Assembly: GCA_002162875.1 (NCBI GenBank)
Contig: MABA01000004.1
Coordinates: forward strand, 496,001 to 560,000
Direction: 5' to 3'
DNA from: Rhodobacterales bacterium 52_120_T64
GTDB taxonomy: Bacteria; Pseudomonadota; Alphaproteobacteria; Rhodobacterales; Rhodobacteraceae
Length of the DNA: 64,000 nt
In this document: positions 18,316 to 28,117 of the stretch, piece after piece
How positions within the stretch are numbered: position 1 is the stretch's first letter
Layout: the number at the start of each line of letters is the position of its first letter
Notes under the pieces: model-generated
The model's database searches: none
The model's input: the letters and a program-made list of their open reading frames with translations, nothing else
What the model was told of the DNA's origin: nothing
Made by a program: the position numbers and the translations under genes

Positions 18316-20126
18316 TACGAACCGGCGCGTTCTTCCAGACCCATCCACTCTTCTTCCGCGTCCGCCAACCGCTCGTGACGCTCAATCAACGCATCGGTAG
18401 CTTTCTGGAATTTAACGGGGTGGTCGGTGAATAAATTCGGGTCCGACATGAACTCTTCCAGCTTGGCAATCTCGGCCTCGAAACGGGCGATGATGTCAGG
18501 CAATTCTTTCAACCGGTTCTCTTGCGTGAAGGTCAGCCCCTCGGCTTTGGTTGTGGTCGCAGCAACACCAGCTTTGCCCTTTACCTTCTTGGAAACAATA
18601 GCCTTTTCCGCCATGATTTCCATGCGTTGAGCCTGATAATCCGTCCAGCCACCCGCATAAACCGTAGCTTTCCCGTCGCCTTCCATGGCAATAGTAGTCG
18701 TCGCCACGCGGTCAAGGAAATCACGATCGTGGCTTACCAGCAGCACGGTGCCCTCATAATTATCAATCAGCTCTTGCAACAGATCGAGCGTCTCAACGTC
18801 CAGATCATTCGTAGGCTCATCGAGGACCAGCAGATTGTTCTCTTTCGCCATCAATTTAGACAGCAACAACCGCGCCTTTTCCCCACCAGACAACGACTTA
18901 ATTTTCGCCCGCGCCTGCTTGTCCGTAAACAGAAATTCTTTAAGATAAGCAACGACATGCTTGGGTCTGCCGCGCACCATAATCTGGTCATTCTTACCCG
19001 AAACACCCAGTTCTTTATCGTCGGTCAAACTCTCCCAAAGGGTCGCGTTTGGTTCCAGCGCATCACGGTTCTGGTCAAACTCGGCAACCAGCAAATTGGT
19101 CCCGATTTTGATCTTGCCTTCATCAGGCAGCACCTTACCCAGCAGCATTTTCAGCAACGTCGTTTTACCAACCCCGTTAGGCCCAACAAATGCAATCCGC
19201 TCCCCGCGCATGACACGTAGGTTGAAGTCTTTAACGATCTGTTTACCATCAAAAGCCTTTGTAACATCAGTAGCTTCGAACACCAACTTGCCAGATTTTG
19301 GTGCGCCGTCGAACTCCATCTTGGCAGTTCCCGCACGCCTGATCTGTTCGGCTCGCCCTTGTTTCATATCGTCCAAACGGCCCACACGACCGATGTTACG
19401 TTTGCGGCGACCTGATATTCCCTCAACTGCCCAACGAGCCTCGGCTTTGATCAAGCGGTCCAGCTTATGACGGTTCAGGTCTTCTTCCTCAAACGTCTTG
19501 TCACGCCAGTCCTCAAAGTGCTCAAAACCCTTATCCGAACGGCGCACAACGCCGCGATCCACCCACAGGGTTGTGCGGGTCAGATTACGCAGAAAAGCCC
19601 TGTCGTGGCTGATAATCACGTATGCACGGCGGGTCTGTTTCAGGTGTTCCTCAAGCCACGCAACCACTTCGATATCAAGGTGGTTGGTCGGTTCGTCCAG
19701 CAACATCAAATCCGCGTCCGAGGCTAGCAGTTTAGCCAAAGCCGCACGGCGACGTTCACCGCCAGATGCTTGATCAGGCTTCTGGTCAACGTTTAGCTTA
19801 ACGCCTTCCATTACCATCTCGACGCGGTAATATTCGGACGGGTCCAAACCGGACGACGCGTAATCGCCTAGCGTTTCATACGCACTCAGGTCTGGGTCCT
19901 GCTCCATATAGGCAACAGCGTTGCCGGGACGAAGGAATACATCGCCCGCGTCGGGTTCCATGATCCCTGCCATGACCTTAAGAAGTGTCGATTTGCCAGA
20001 GCCGTTACGCCCCACCAAACAAATTCGTTCGCCCTGATTTACCGACAGGTTTAACCCCTGAAACAGCGGGTTACCGCCGAAGGTTAGCATGATGTCGGAA
20101 AGGGTTAATATCGCTGGTTGTGCCAT
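18315..20126 (-). CDS. uup: ABC-F family ATPase Uup
   Basis: The 603-aa product has two ABC ATPase domains and no membrane segments. Walker A motifs are GRNGSGKST and GPNGVGKTT, signatures are SGGERRRAALAKL and LSGGEKARLLLSKL, and Walker B/DEPTNHLD and DEPTNDLD are present. The C-terminal ~85 residues form a charged coiled coil (ENRLKELPDIIARFEAEI...), the Uup-specific DNA-binding domain. Uup binds ribosomes and branched DNA and limits precise transposon excision in E. coli. I chose the ATG at 20126 (MAQPAIL) after GAGGG; the frame is open about 106 codons upstream with no family-like sequence. It diverges from the ppiD-like gene. Confidence 0.93.
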   Translation of the reverse strand: MAQPAILTLSDIMLTFGGNPLFQGLNLSVNQGERICLVGRNGSGKSTLLKVMAGIMEPDAGDVFLRPGNAVAYMEQDPDLSAYETLGDYASSGLDPSEYYRVEMVMEGVKLNVDQKPDQASGGERRRAALAKLLASDADLMLLDEPTNHLDIEVVAWLEEHLKQTRRAYVIISHDRAFLRNLTRTTLWVDRGVVRRSDKGFEHFEDWRDKTFEEEDLNRHKLDRLIKAEARWAVEGISGRRKRNIGRVGRLDDMKQGRAEQIRRAGTAKMEFDGAPKSGKLVFEATDVTKAFDGKQIVKDFNLRVMRGERIAFVGPNGVGKTTLLKMLLGKVLPDEGKIKIGTNLLVAEFDQNRDALEPNATLWESLTDDKELGVSGKNDQIMVRGRPKHVVAYLKEFLFTDKQARAKIKSLSGGEKARLLLSKLMAKENNLLVLDEPTNDLDVETLDLLQELIDNYEGTVLLVSHDRDFLDRVATTTIAMEGDGKATVYAGGWTDYQAQRMEIMAEKAIVSKKVKGKAGVAATTTKAEGLTFTQENRLKELPDIIARFEAEIAKLEEFMSDPNLFTDHPVKFQKATDALIERHERLADAEEEWMGLEERAGS

Positions 20127-20346
20127 GCGCCCTCTATCGCCGTTGCACCCCGTGGCGTCAAGGCGATAGGGTGTGGTAATCTGCAAGGAATTATTCCTAT
20201 TTTGGGGGGCGATGAAACTGTCGGGGGATAGAATAAACAAAATGTTTAAGCGCTCGAATGCATTTCGACCATAGCGGCCTTGTATCCGTCCCGAACACAG
20301 CCTAAAAGTTTCCGACGAATTCAACGAGCCTATAAGGACTATTATA

Positions 20347-22230
20347 ATGTCAGCGGTTAAACGATCAAAGATATCCAAGATTTTCTTTTTCTTTGTGCTT
20401 ATGCTGGCTGTGCTTGCAATGGTCGGGTTCGGATTGACCGGCATCTTCTCGCAGTCGATATCGGCTAGTGTCGCTTCAGTAGGTAAAGTCGATGTTTCGG
20501 CGGACGATTATTTCCGTGGTATACAAAACGAGATCACCTCGGTTTCGCAACAGGTTGGCACGCAGTTGACAATCGATCAGGCATTGTTGTTCGGTCTAGA
20601 CCGCAACGTGTTACAACGTTTGATTACACAAGCGGCGTATGAAAACGAAGCACAGCGTTTGGGTGTTTCTGTTGGTGATGAAACCGTTAAGGATGCATTG
20701 TTGTCGAACACCGGATTTCACGGTTTGACCGGCACATTTGACGAAGACGTATATAAAGACGCGCTTAACCGCTCGGGTATGACCACATCAGGATATGAAG
20801 CACTGCTTCGCTCAGATGCCTCACAATTGCTAATTCAGGCGGCGGTGTCCTCGGGCGTTAATTTGCCAAGCGAAGCGACACTGGCTGTATTCGACTATAT
20901 CGGAGAGAGCCGTGGATTTGTTTATGCCCGTGTTGGTGTTAACCACATCGCAGGTTCCATCCCTGCCGCCACTGACGCTGAACTATCCGCGTTTTACGAC
21001 ACCAATCCCGAAGCTTTCACACAACCGCTTACCCGCCAATTAACCTATGTTAGCCTGACGCCGGAAATGGTTGCCGAAACGCTGGCGATTTCGGACGTAC
21101 GCATCACATCGCTTTATGAAGATCGTACCGGCGAGTATAACACACCTGCTAAACGCTTCGTTGAACGCATCGTGTTTGGCACCAAGTCCGAGGCGACTGA
21201 CGCGCGCAACAGCATTGATGCCGGCGAGATGACGTTCGAGCAGCTTGCTGATACGCGTGGCCTTAGCTTGGCTGACATTGACCTTGGTGACGTTACAGCA
21301 CGCGACGTCGGTACAGCCGCGGCGGAGGTTCTGTTTGCAACTGAAGAACCGGGTATTTACGGCCCTGTTGAAACCAATATCGGCCCTGCCCTGTTTCGTG
21401 TAAACGCTGCAATTGCTGCTCTTTCTGTCCCGCTGGAAGAGGTTCGAGATGAACTTCGCCGCGAGTTGGCGATTGACGAAGCAAGCTTTCGTATCGCCGA
21501 TGTTGCGAGCGAAGTTATCGACCTGATTGCAGGTGGCGCATCGCTAGAGGAAGTGGCCAACGAGACCGACATGCAACTTGACATGATTGATTTGGCTGAA
21601 GGTCAGACCGAAGGTATCGCGGCCTACGCCACGTTCCGTGAAGAAGCCACGGCCTCCGAAATCGGTGAGGAACGCGACATTCTTGATCTGGAAGACGGTG
21701 GCATTTTTGCCCTTCGCGTCGACGGTATTACCGAAGCGTTTGTTAAGCCATACACTGACGTTTCGCAGGCAGTATTTGATGGGCAACAGAATGCGAAAAC
21801 TCAGGAGCTAATGCTGGCGCGTGCGGAACAAATCGTTAATGCGATAGGTGTTTCTAACGGTGGTTCGCTAAGTGACTTTGGCGGAAGCGTGTTGCTGGAG
21901 GATGCAACGTTGGTTACGCGTACATCCACAATTCCAGATCTTCCTCCATCAGTGATTGACGAGGTTTTCGCGCTGGATGTCGGCGGCTCAACAGTTATCG
22001 AAGATGCCTTTGGCGCGATAATTATCGAATTGACGTCGGTGACACCTTTTGATCCGGAAAACGAAAACGCTATCGCAATTTTAGCACAGGTCGACGCGCA
22101 GCAGACGCAACAGCTTTCTCAGGATTTGCTAGCGTATTTCGGCGCGGCGTTGGTAAGCTCTACCCAGCCAACTGTTAATCAGGCCCGTATCGATACTTTG
22201 CACCAGCAGCTTAATTACAGCGGCAACTGA
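20347..22230 (+). CDS. ppiD: PpiD/SurA-type periplasmic folding protein
   Basis: The 627-aa product has an N-terminal membrane anchor (IFFFFVLMLAVLAMVGFGLTGIF) and a large periplasmic part. Residues ~35-190 look like the SurA/PpiD N-terminal chaperone domain (SVGKVDVSADDYFRGIQ, VLQRLITQAAYENEAQRLGV). A central region (~265-355) aligns with a parvulin PPIase domain but appears divergent, so isomerase activity is uncertain. It is expected to help outer-membrane and secreted proteins fold at the inner membrane. AAGGA precedes the ATG. Its stop codon shares a base with the trpE start, an odd but common Rhodobacteraceae coupling. Confidence 0.88.
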   Translation: MSAVKRSKISKIFFFFVLMLAVLAMVGFGLTGIFSQSISASVASVGKVDVSADDYFRGIQNEITSVSQQVGTQLTIDQALLFGLDRNVLQRLITQAAYENEAQRLGVSVGDETVKDALLSNTGFHGLTGTFDEDVYKDALNRSGMTTSGYEALLRSDASQLLIQAAVSSGVNLPSEATLAVFDYIGESRGFVYARVGVNHIAGSIPAATDAELSAFYDTNPEAFTQPLTRQLTYVSLTPEMVAETLAISDVRITSLYEDRTGEYNTPAKRFVERIVFGTKSEATDARNSIDAGEMTFEQLADTRGLSLADIDLGDVTARDVGTAAAEVLFATEEPGIYGPVETNIGPALFRVNAAIAALSVPLEEVRDELRRELAIDEASFRIADVASEVIDLIAGGASLEEVANETDMQLDMIDLAEGQTEGIAAYATFREEATASEIGEERDILDLEDGGIFALRVDGITEAFVKPYTDVSQAVFDGQQNAKTQELMLARAEQIVNAIGVSNGGSLSDFGGSVLLEDATLVTRTSTIPDLPPSVIDEVFALDVGGSTVIEDAFGAIIIELTSVTPFDPENENAIAILAQVDAQQTQQLSQDLLAYFGAALVSSTQPTVNQARIDTLHQQLNYSGN

Positions 22231-23747
22231 TGACTATTTCGCCGAAATTCAAAGCGTTTGAAAACGGATATTCCCAAGGGAAAAATCAGGTCGTCTGGAC
22301 GCGATTGGTCGCCGATCTGGATACACCTGTTTCCCTTATCCTGAAGCTTGCACAAGCCAAAAAGGACAGTTTTGTCCTTGAATCCGTTACTGGTGGTGAG
22401 GTGCGTGGCCGTTATTCGATCATCGGGATGAAGCCGGACCTAATCTGGCGTGCAAAGGGAAATACATCTGAAATCAATCGCTCTGCCCGATTTGACGACG
22501 ATGCGTTCGAGGCCGTGGATACGGACACGCTGAGCGCCCTTCGTCGGATAATTGCGGAAAGTAAGATTGAGTTGCCAGAAGGCTTGCCACCGATGTCAGC
22601 AGGGCTGTTCGGTTATCTAGGCTATGACATGATCCGTCTAGTTGAGGATCTACCAAATATTAACCCCGATCCTATCGGTACACCTGACGCGATGATGTTG
22701 CGTCCGACGGTTATCGTTATTTTGGATGGGGTGAAGGGTGAAGTGACTGTTATTAGCCCATGCTGGGTGAATGACGGCCAATCTGCACGTGCTGCCTACG
22801 CACAGGCCGCCGAGCGCGTAATGGAAGCAGTGCGTGACCTCGACCGCGACATTCCCAATGAGACGCGCGATTTAGGGGCAGAGCCGTTCAAGCTTGACCC
22901 CGTGTCGAACCGCACGAAAGAAGAATACTTCGCTGTTGTCGAGAAAGCGAAAGAATACATTCGTGCAGGTGACATCTTTCAAGTTGTTCCCAGCCAGCGG
23001 TGGTCCCAGAGATTTGACCTGCCACCCTTCGCGCTTTATCGCGCGTTGCGGCGCACCAACCCCTCGCCTTATATGTTCTACTTCAATTTTGGCGGTTTTC
23101 AGGTCATTGGCGCCAGCCCCGAAATTCTGGTGCAGGTGCAAGGCAAAAAAGTTACGATACGCCCCATCGCGGGCACCCGCCCTCGCGGCGCGAACGAGTC
23201 CGAGGATCAAGCGTTAGAAGCCGATCTGTTAGCTGACCCCAAGGAAATGGCCGAACATCTTATGTTGCTGGATCTCGGTCGAAACGACGTTGGACGTGTT
23301 GCAAAGATTGGTACGGTTAATCCGACAGAACAATTTATTATCGAACGTTACAGCCACGTGATGCACATCGTCAGTAATGTCGAAGGCGAGCTGCAAGACG
23401 ACTATGATGCTCTGTCTGCACTTTTGGCGGGTTTACCTGCAGGAACAGTTTCAGGCGCGCCCAAAGTACGTGCAATGGAAGTGATTGACGAGCTTGAAAC
23501 CGAAAAACGTGGTGTTTACGGCGGCGGCGTCGGGTATTTCTCAGCTGGTGGCGATATGGATATCTGCATCGCACTTCGGACCGCTGTGGTGAAAGATGAG
23601 ACTCTATATGTGCAAGCTGGCGGGGGTGTCGTTTATGACAGTGATCCGGAAGCAGAGTACCAAGAAACCATTAACAAATCCAAAGCCTTGATGAAGGCCG
23701 CGCAAGATGCAGGCCTATTCGTTAATTTCCGGGGTGGGCAAAGTTAA
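22230..23747 (+). CDS. trpE: Anthranilate synthase component I
   Basis: The 505-aa product converts chorismate plus ammonia to anthranilate, with TrpG supplying ammonia. The N-terminal feedback-inhibition region carries FVLESVTGGEVRGRYSIIG. The chorismate-binding domain shows GASPEILVQV, RPIAGTRPRG, LDLGRNDVGRV and GTVSGAPKVRAMEVIDELE. It begins on the last base of the ppiD stop codon (TGATG), so no leader peptide or attenuator can precede it. trpG lies 1.5 kb away, separated by an opposite-strand gene, so trpE and trpGDC are transcribed separately. Confidence 0.97.
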   Translation: MTISPKFKAFENGYSQGKNQVVWTRLVADLDTPVSLILKLAQAKKDSFVLESVTGGEVRGRYSIIGMKPDLIWRAKGNTSEINRSARFDDDAFEAVDTDTLSALRRIIAESKIELPEGLPPMSAGLFGYLGYDMIRLVEDLPNINPDPIGTPDAMMLRPTVIVILDGVKGEVTVISPCWVNDGQSARAAYAQAAERVMEAVRDLDRDIPNETRDLGAEPFKLDPVSNRTKEEYFAVVEKAKEYIRAGDIFQVVPSQRWSQRFDLPPFALYRALRRTNPSPYMFYFNFGGFQVIGASPEILVQVQGKKVTIRPIAGTRPRGANESEDQALEADLLADPKEMAEHLMLLDLGRNDVGRVAKIGTVNPTEQFIIERYSHVMHIVSNVEGELQDDYDALSALLAGLPAGTVSGAPKVRAMEVIDELETEKRGVYGGGVGYFSAGGDMDICIALRTAVVKDETLYVQAGGGVVYDSDPEAEYQETINKSKALMKAAQDAGLFVNFRGGQS

Positions 23748-23754
23748 CTAAACG

Positions 23755-25131
23755 TTAGTTTCGCAGGATCGAGGCCGACACGGGCGCAATCGTTACAGAT
23801 TGCGCCTTCTGACTTTCCAACCAGAATTTTAGTGCGAACAACATATCGGGTGTCGCATTAGCAAAAACCGTGACGGAACGTTGATCACCAATTTGCAGAA
23901 CAAGTTTATCCAACTCTCTGATAACCGCGATCGTTCCATTTGCAGTATCGACGCTTCGTGAAATATCGGTCGCTGGAACACCAGCTTCGCTCGCCAAAAT
24001 GCTCGTCCGATTAAGGCCCAAACCGTTAACGGTCATAATTGCATGTCCGGTTTCAGACAGTTTGGTGAGCATCGCGCTCATCATCCGGGTGTCTTGATTA
24101 ACGTCTCCGTCAGGGCCGTCCATCACACCAAACACGCCTTCGACGTTTGCAAGGATACCATCAAGAAACAGCGGAGCATCGGTTGGATCCCCACCTTTGC
24201 GTAGGGCATTCCCACCCCCATTTGGAAGCAATAGAACAACTTCGCCGCCCGAGGCGCGATAGGTCGAAACCACATCGTTGGCGGCGGCATTGTCTGACGC
24301 GACGGCCAATGTAATTTGTGTGGAGAAACCTGCTACAACGTCTGCTTCGGCTACCGTGTTTGCAAGGAGGATAAACGACATCAAAGGAAGTTTTGTGTCG
24401 TCCGAAAACTCTGCCGAGAACGCCCCAAATGCTGTGTCCGGCACAGATGATTCAACTGATTCAGCCACCTCAACTTGCATTGGTTCGTCCGACGTTATCA
24501 GCGTTTGACCAACAAGTCCCACGCCAGTCAATGGCTCCTGTTCAACATCCGTGGTAACGGGAGTTTCAATTGCACCTTCAGCTACCGGTTCCGCCTCGGC
24601 AACTCGAGGCAGTGTCGTTGTGTCGTTTTCGGCTGAGCCCGAGTTGATTTCAACACTTACCGCTGGCGCTTGTGTTGTCTCTTCGACAGTGGGCGTCAGT
24701 GCTATGACCGGCGCTGCAATCGCAGGAACTGATGGTACAACGACAGCCGGTAGTGCACTTTCATTTCCGCCAATCTGGACGTCGTTGTTCGACGTGTCGT
24801 CAATCCGAGAGCCGATGCTCACAGGTGCAGATGTTTCTGGTGCGATGGCAACAATTGGCGCGGTTTCCGTTAGCGGTGCTGGGGTGGCAGCGGGCTGAGC
24901 AGGTTTCGGTGCGTCAACGTTTAGCGATATGTCATCTGTTGATTCCTGAGGTTCAAGAACCGGTTGCACAGGTGCTATATTTGCCTCTGAAACTTCGGTG
25001 GGGGCTGGTCCTGTTGCAACGTTTATCGGGAAAGTAACAGCTAATCCGATAAAAATGAGCGTTACTAACGTCAACCCAGCCAACACACCGCGAAGAAAAC
25101 CGCCTTTGGGTAAGATATTATTGTCGCCCAT
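23755..25131 (-). CDS. Divergent polysaccharide deacetylase family protein
   Basis: The 458-aa product has one N-terminal membrane helix (RGVLAGLTLVTLIFIGLAV), then ~200 residues of low-complexity Pro/Ala/Thr/Glu-rich linker. The C-terminal domain (residues ~235-458) belongs to the DUF610/YibQ divergent polysaccharide deacetylase type, with GVFGVMDGPDGDVNQDTRMMSAML and NGLGLNRTSILASEAGVP. The catalytic role of this family is unproven; a periplasmic glycan substrate is likely. It lies convergent to trpE (7-base gap) and divergent from trpG, splitting the trp genes. Codons in the linker are repetitive, and homology there is not informative. Confidence 0.85.
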   Translation of the reverse strand: MGDNNILPKGGFLRGVLAGLTLVTLIFIGLAVTFPINVATGPAPTEVSEANIAPVQPVLEPQESTDDISLNVDAPKPAQPAATPAPLTETAPIVAIAPETSAPVSIGSRIDDTSNNDVQIGGNESALPAVVVPSVPAIAAPVIALTPTVEETTQAPAVSVEINSGSAENDTTTLPRVAEAEPVAEGAIETPVTTDVEQEPLTGVGLVGQTLITSDEPMQVEVAESVESSVPDTAFGAFSAEFSDDTKLPLMSFILLANTVAEADVVAGFSTQITLAVASDNAAANDVVSTYRASGGEVVLLLPNGGGNALRKGGDPTDAPLFLDGILANVEGVFGVMDGPDGDVNQDTRMMSAMLTKLSETGHAIMTVNGLGLNRTSILASEAGVPATDISRSVDTANGTIAVIRELDKLVLQIGDQRSVTVFANATPDMLFALKFWLESQKAQSVTIAPVSASILRN

Positions 25132-25257
25132 GGGCCAAATTCTCCAAAAAACCAGATCAGCCGTTCCAATAACCGTAGATCATTGGTAAACGACACTAAC
25201 GGCGCGATGCGCACACTTCCACCCAAATGTGGACCAAGAGATTACGAAAGATAAACG

Positions 25258-25839
25258 ATGCTGTTACTTATCGATAATTACGACAGTTTTACCTACAATC
25301 TCGTCCATTATTTGGGCGAACTTGGTGCGAACGTCGAAGTTAAACGCAATGACGAGCTGGATGTCCAGGCCGCAATGGGAATGCGGCCATCGGCCATCAT
25401 GCTATCTCCTGGACCTTGCGACCCTGACCAAGCTGGAATTTGCCTGCCAATGGTACAAGCCGCAGTGGAAACGAAAACGCCGTTGATTGGCATCTGTCTG
25501 GGTCATCAAACGATTGGTCAAGCCTTCGGTGGAAAGGTTATTCGCTGCGATGAAATCGTGCACGGGAAAATGGGACAAATGTATCACAAAGGAGAAGGCT
25601 TGTTCAAAGGTCTGCCCACACCCTTCGAAGCTACGCGCTATCATTCGTTGATTGTCGAGCGCGAGACCCTGCCCGGCTGTCTTGAGATTACAGCGGAACT
25701 GGAAAACGGGACGATTATGGGGCTACAACATAAAGAATTGCCAATCCATGGTCTTCAATTCCACCCTGAATCGATTGCATCTGAACATGGGCACGCGATG
25801 CTTAAAAACTTTCTGGATATAGCTGGGGGCGGCAAATGA
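25258..25839 (+). CDS. trpG: Anthranilate synthase component II (glutamine amidotransferase)
   Basis: The 193-aa product is a class I glutamine amidotransferase delivering ammonia to TrpE. The triad is Cys80 in GICLGHQ, His169 and Glu171 in QFHPES. The N-terminus [21 protein letters not shown] is the TrpG/PabA signature. It may also serve p-aminobenzoate synthesis, as often seen when only one copy exists; the window cannot tell. Its stop overlaps the trpD start by 4 bases (ATGA). The operon continues trpD-trpC-moaC-moeA. Confidence 0.97.
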   Translation: MLLLIDNYDSFTYNLVHYLGELGANVEVKRNDELDVQAAMGMRPSAIMLSPGPCDPDQAGICLPMVQAAVETKTPLIGICLGHQTIGQAFGGKVIRCDEIVHGKMGQMYHKGEGLFKGLPTPFEATRYHSLIVERETLPGCLEITAELENGTIMGLQHKELPIHGLQFHPESIASEHGHAMLKNFLDIAGGGK

Positions 25840-26855
25840 GCGACCTTAAACAATACATCGAAAAGGCCGTGAGTGGTCCCCTTTCACGCAATGATGCCGA
25901 AGCGGCATTCAACGTGATTATGGAAGGGGAAGCTACGCCCAGCCAGATCGGTGGTTTCCTTATGACCCTGCGCACACGTGGTGAAAGCGTTGACGAATAC
26001 GCTGCCGCTGCTGCGGTTATGCGTGCAAAATGCTTGCCTGTGAATGCGCCCAATGGGGCGATGGATATCGTTGGAACAGGCGGCGACGGTAAAGGAACAC
26101 TTAACATTTCAACCGCAACAGCGTTTGTGGTCGCAGGCGCTGGTGTTACCGTTGCCAAACACGGCAACCGCAACCTTTCGTCGAAGTCCGGTGCGGCCGA
26201 TGCTTTGGGCGAGATGGGGATCAACGTTATGGTAGGCGCGGATGTTGTCGAAAAAGGTCTTCGGGAAGCTGGAATTGGTTTCATGATGGCGCCGATGCAC
26301 CATCCTGCAGTACGCTTCGTGATGCCGTCACGTCAGGAACTGGGAACGCGGACGATATTCAACATTCTTGGCCCGTTAACCAATCCTGCGGGGGTTAAGC
26401 GACAGTTAACAGGGGCGTATTCGCGTGATGTGATCCGCCCGATGGCGGAAACGCTGATGGCACTCGGGTCTGAAAAGGCTTGGTTGGTGCATGGTTCAGA
26501 CGGCACAGATGAATTGACGATTTGTGGGGTTAGCTGGGTTGCGGCGCTTGAAGATGGCTCGATTTCGGACCACGAGGTTCATCCCGAAGACGCCGGCCTG
26601 CCTGTTCATCCATTTGAAGATATCATGGGCGGAACACCTGCTGAAAATGCCGTGGCTTTCCGTGCGTTGTTAGCCAGAGAGCAAAATGCGTATCGTGATG
26701 CTGTTCTGCTGAATGCAGCCGCTGCGTTGGTGATTGCGGATAAAGCAGATGATCTAAAATCCGGCGTCGAAAAAGCCCGCGAGAGTATTGATTCCGGCAA
26801 GGCGTTGGCAGCTGTCACTAAACTCGCGAAAATTACATCGGCGGCGAGCGAATGA
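25836..26855 (+). CDS. trpD: Anthranilate phosphoribosyltransferase
   Basis: The 339-aa product transfers phosphoribose from PRPP to anthranilate, the second step of tryptophan synthesis. The PRPP-binding [29 protein letters not shown] and [10 protein letters not shown] motifs are present at the usual places. Normal length, no trpG fusion. It overlaps trpG and trpC by 4 bases each, which implies coupled translation. Confidence 0.98.
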   Translation: MSDLKQYIEKAVSGPLSRNDAEAAFNVIMEGEATPSQIGGFLMTLRTRGESVDEYAAAAAVMRAKCLPVNAPNGAMDIVGTGGDGKGTLNISTATAFVVAGAGVTVAKHGNRNLSSKSGAADALGEMGINVMVGADVVEKGLREAGIGFMMAPMHHPAVRFVMPSRQELGTRTIFNILGPLTNPAGVKRQLTGAYSRDVIRPMAETLMALGSEKAWLVHGSDGTDELTICGVSWVAALEDGSISDHEVHPEDAGLPVHPFEDIMGGTPAENAVAFRALLAREQNAYRDAVLLNAAAALVIADKADDLKSGVEKARESIDSGKALAAVTKLAKITSAASE

Positions 26856-27640
26856 GTAACGTTCTAGATAAGATTAAAGCGTATAAGCTAGAGGAAGTCG
26901 CAGCCCGCAAGGGTTTGCGCCCGATTGCAGAGGTCGAAGCTGCTGCAAAAGCTGCCTCGCCAGTTCGCGGGTTTGCTGACGCACTTCGCAAAGCTTCTAA
27001 GACAGGTTATGGCCTAATTGCCGAAGTCAAGAAAGCCAGCCCCTCCAAAGGATTGATCCGCGCGGATTTCAACCCGCCGGAGTTGGCGAAAGCCTATGAA
27101 CGTGGCGGTGCAACCTGCCTTAGTGTGCTGACGGACACACCGTCATTTCAAGGCGCGGACGAGTTTCTTATCGCGGCGCGCGCGGCGGTATCCCTGCCCG
27201 TTCTTCGCAAGGATTTTATGTATGACACGTATCAGGTGGCCGAAGCCCGTGCGATGGGTGCGGATTGTATTCTAATCATCATGGCCAGCGTTTCGGATGC
27301 GCAAGCAGTTGAACTTGAAGAATCTGCGTTCGCATGGAGCATGGATGTACTTGTTGAAGTTCACAACGCAGAAGAGTTAGAACGTGCCGCCGTACTGAAA
27401 TCGCCGCTGCTAGGCATCAACAACCGAAACCTGAAAACCTTCGAGACTTCCCTCGATACAACCCGTGAGTTGGTGAAACTTGCACCGAAGGGTAAAACTT
27501 TGATTTCAGAGTCAGGCCTGAATAACACAGACGATCTTGCCGATATGGCACGTCACAATGTGCGCTGCTTCCTGATCGGAGAAAGCCTGATGCGCCAAAC
27601 TGACGTTGAAACCGCCACCCGTAATCTATTGGAGCTGTAA
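26852..27640 (+). CDS. trpC: Indole-3-glycerol phosphate synthase
   Basis: The 262-aa TIM-barrel enzyme closes the indole ring from CdRP. Recognisable family motifs are [13 protein letters not shown] near residue 56, [12 protein letters not shown] with the catalytic Lys, [12 protein letters not shown] and ISESGLNN. It is monofunctional, with no TrpF fused. The start overlaps trpD by 4 bases and moaC starts on the next base after its stop. Confidence 0.98.
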   Translation: MSNVLDKIKAYKLEEVAARKGLRPIAEVEAAAKAASPVRGFADALRKASKTGYGLIAEVKKASPSKGLIRADFNPPELAKAYERGGATCLSVLTDTPSFQGADEFLIAARAAVSLPVLRKDFMYDTYQVAEARAMGADCILIIMASVSDAQAVELEESAFAWSMDVLVEVHNAEELERAAVLKSPLLGINNRNLKTFETSLDTTRELVKLAPKGKTLISESGLNNTDDLADMARHNVRCFLIGESLMRQTDVETATRNLLEL

Positions 27641-28117
27641 ATGCCCAACCTGACCCATTTCGATGACAAAGGCGCAGCCCACATGGTTGACGTTTCCGAA
27701 AAACAGATCACTTCGCGTGTGGCTATCGCCAAGGGCAAGATCACGATGGAGCCGTCCACCTTGGCATTGATTGTTGAAGGACGTGCCAAAAAGGGTGACG
27801 TTCTTGGTGTTGCACGCTTGGCTGGTATCATGGCCGCGAAGAAAACGCATGACCTGATCCCACTTTGCCACCCGTTGGCCCTGTCAAAAGTTTCCCTAGA
27901 GTTAACGCCAGACACTGACCACAACTGCGTAGATATTGAAGCAACGGTGAAAACTACAGGCCAAACTGGCGTCGAGATGGAGGCGTTGACCGCTGTATCC
28001 ATCGCCGGATTAACGGTTTACGACATGGTCAAAGCTGTCGATAAAGCGATGGTGATATCCGATGTTCGCCTTGTCCTGAAGGACGGTGGCAAGTCCGGCC
28101 TTTTCGAGGCGAAGTAA
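27641..28117 (+). CDS. moaC: Cyclic pyranopterin monophosphate synthase
   Basis: The 158-aa product catalyses the second half of cyclic pyranopterin formation from the MoaA product in molybdenum cofactor synthesis. [11 protein letters not shown] and the C-terminal KDGGKSG catalytic loop are present, and [14 protein letters not shown] is the usual N-terminal stretch. It follows trpC with no gap and shares a base with moeA. Pairing of trpC with moaC-moeA is frequent in Rhodobacterales and does not imply a shared pathway. Confidence 0.97.
   Translation: MPNLTHFDDKGAAHMVDVSEKQITSRVAIAKGKITMEPSTLALIVEGRAKKGDVLGVARLAGIMAAKKTHDLIPLCHPLALSKVSLELTPDTDHNCVDIEATVKTTGQTGVEMEALTAVSIAGLTVYDMVKAVDKAMVISDVRLVLKDGGKSGLFEAK

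Noticed and set aside
18522-19220. Open frame of 232 codons antisense to uup
   Set aside because: It is a shadow of a clear ABC-F gene; no motif seen.
22170-22230. Tryptophan attenuator before trpE
   Set aside because: trpE overlaps the upstream stop codon, leaving no room for a leader peptide or hairpins.
23745-23765. Short palindrome AACTAA-ACG-TTAGTT between trpE and the convergent gene
   Set aside because: A 6-bp AT-rich stem with a 3-base loop and no T-run is too weak to call a terminator.
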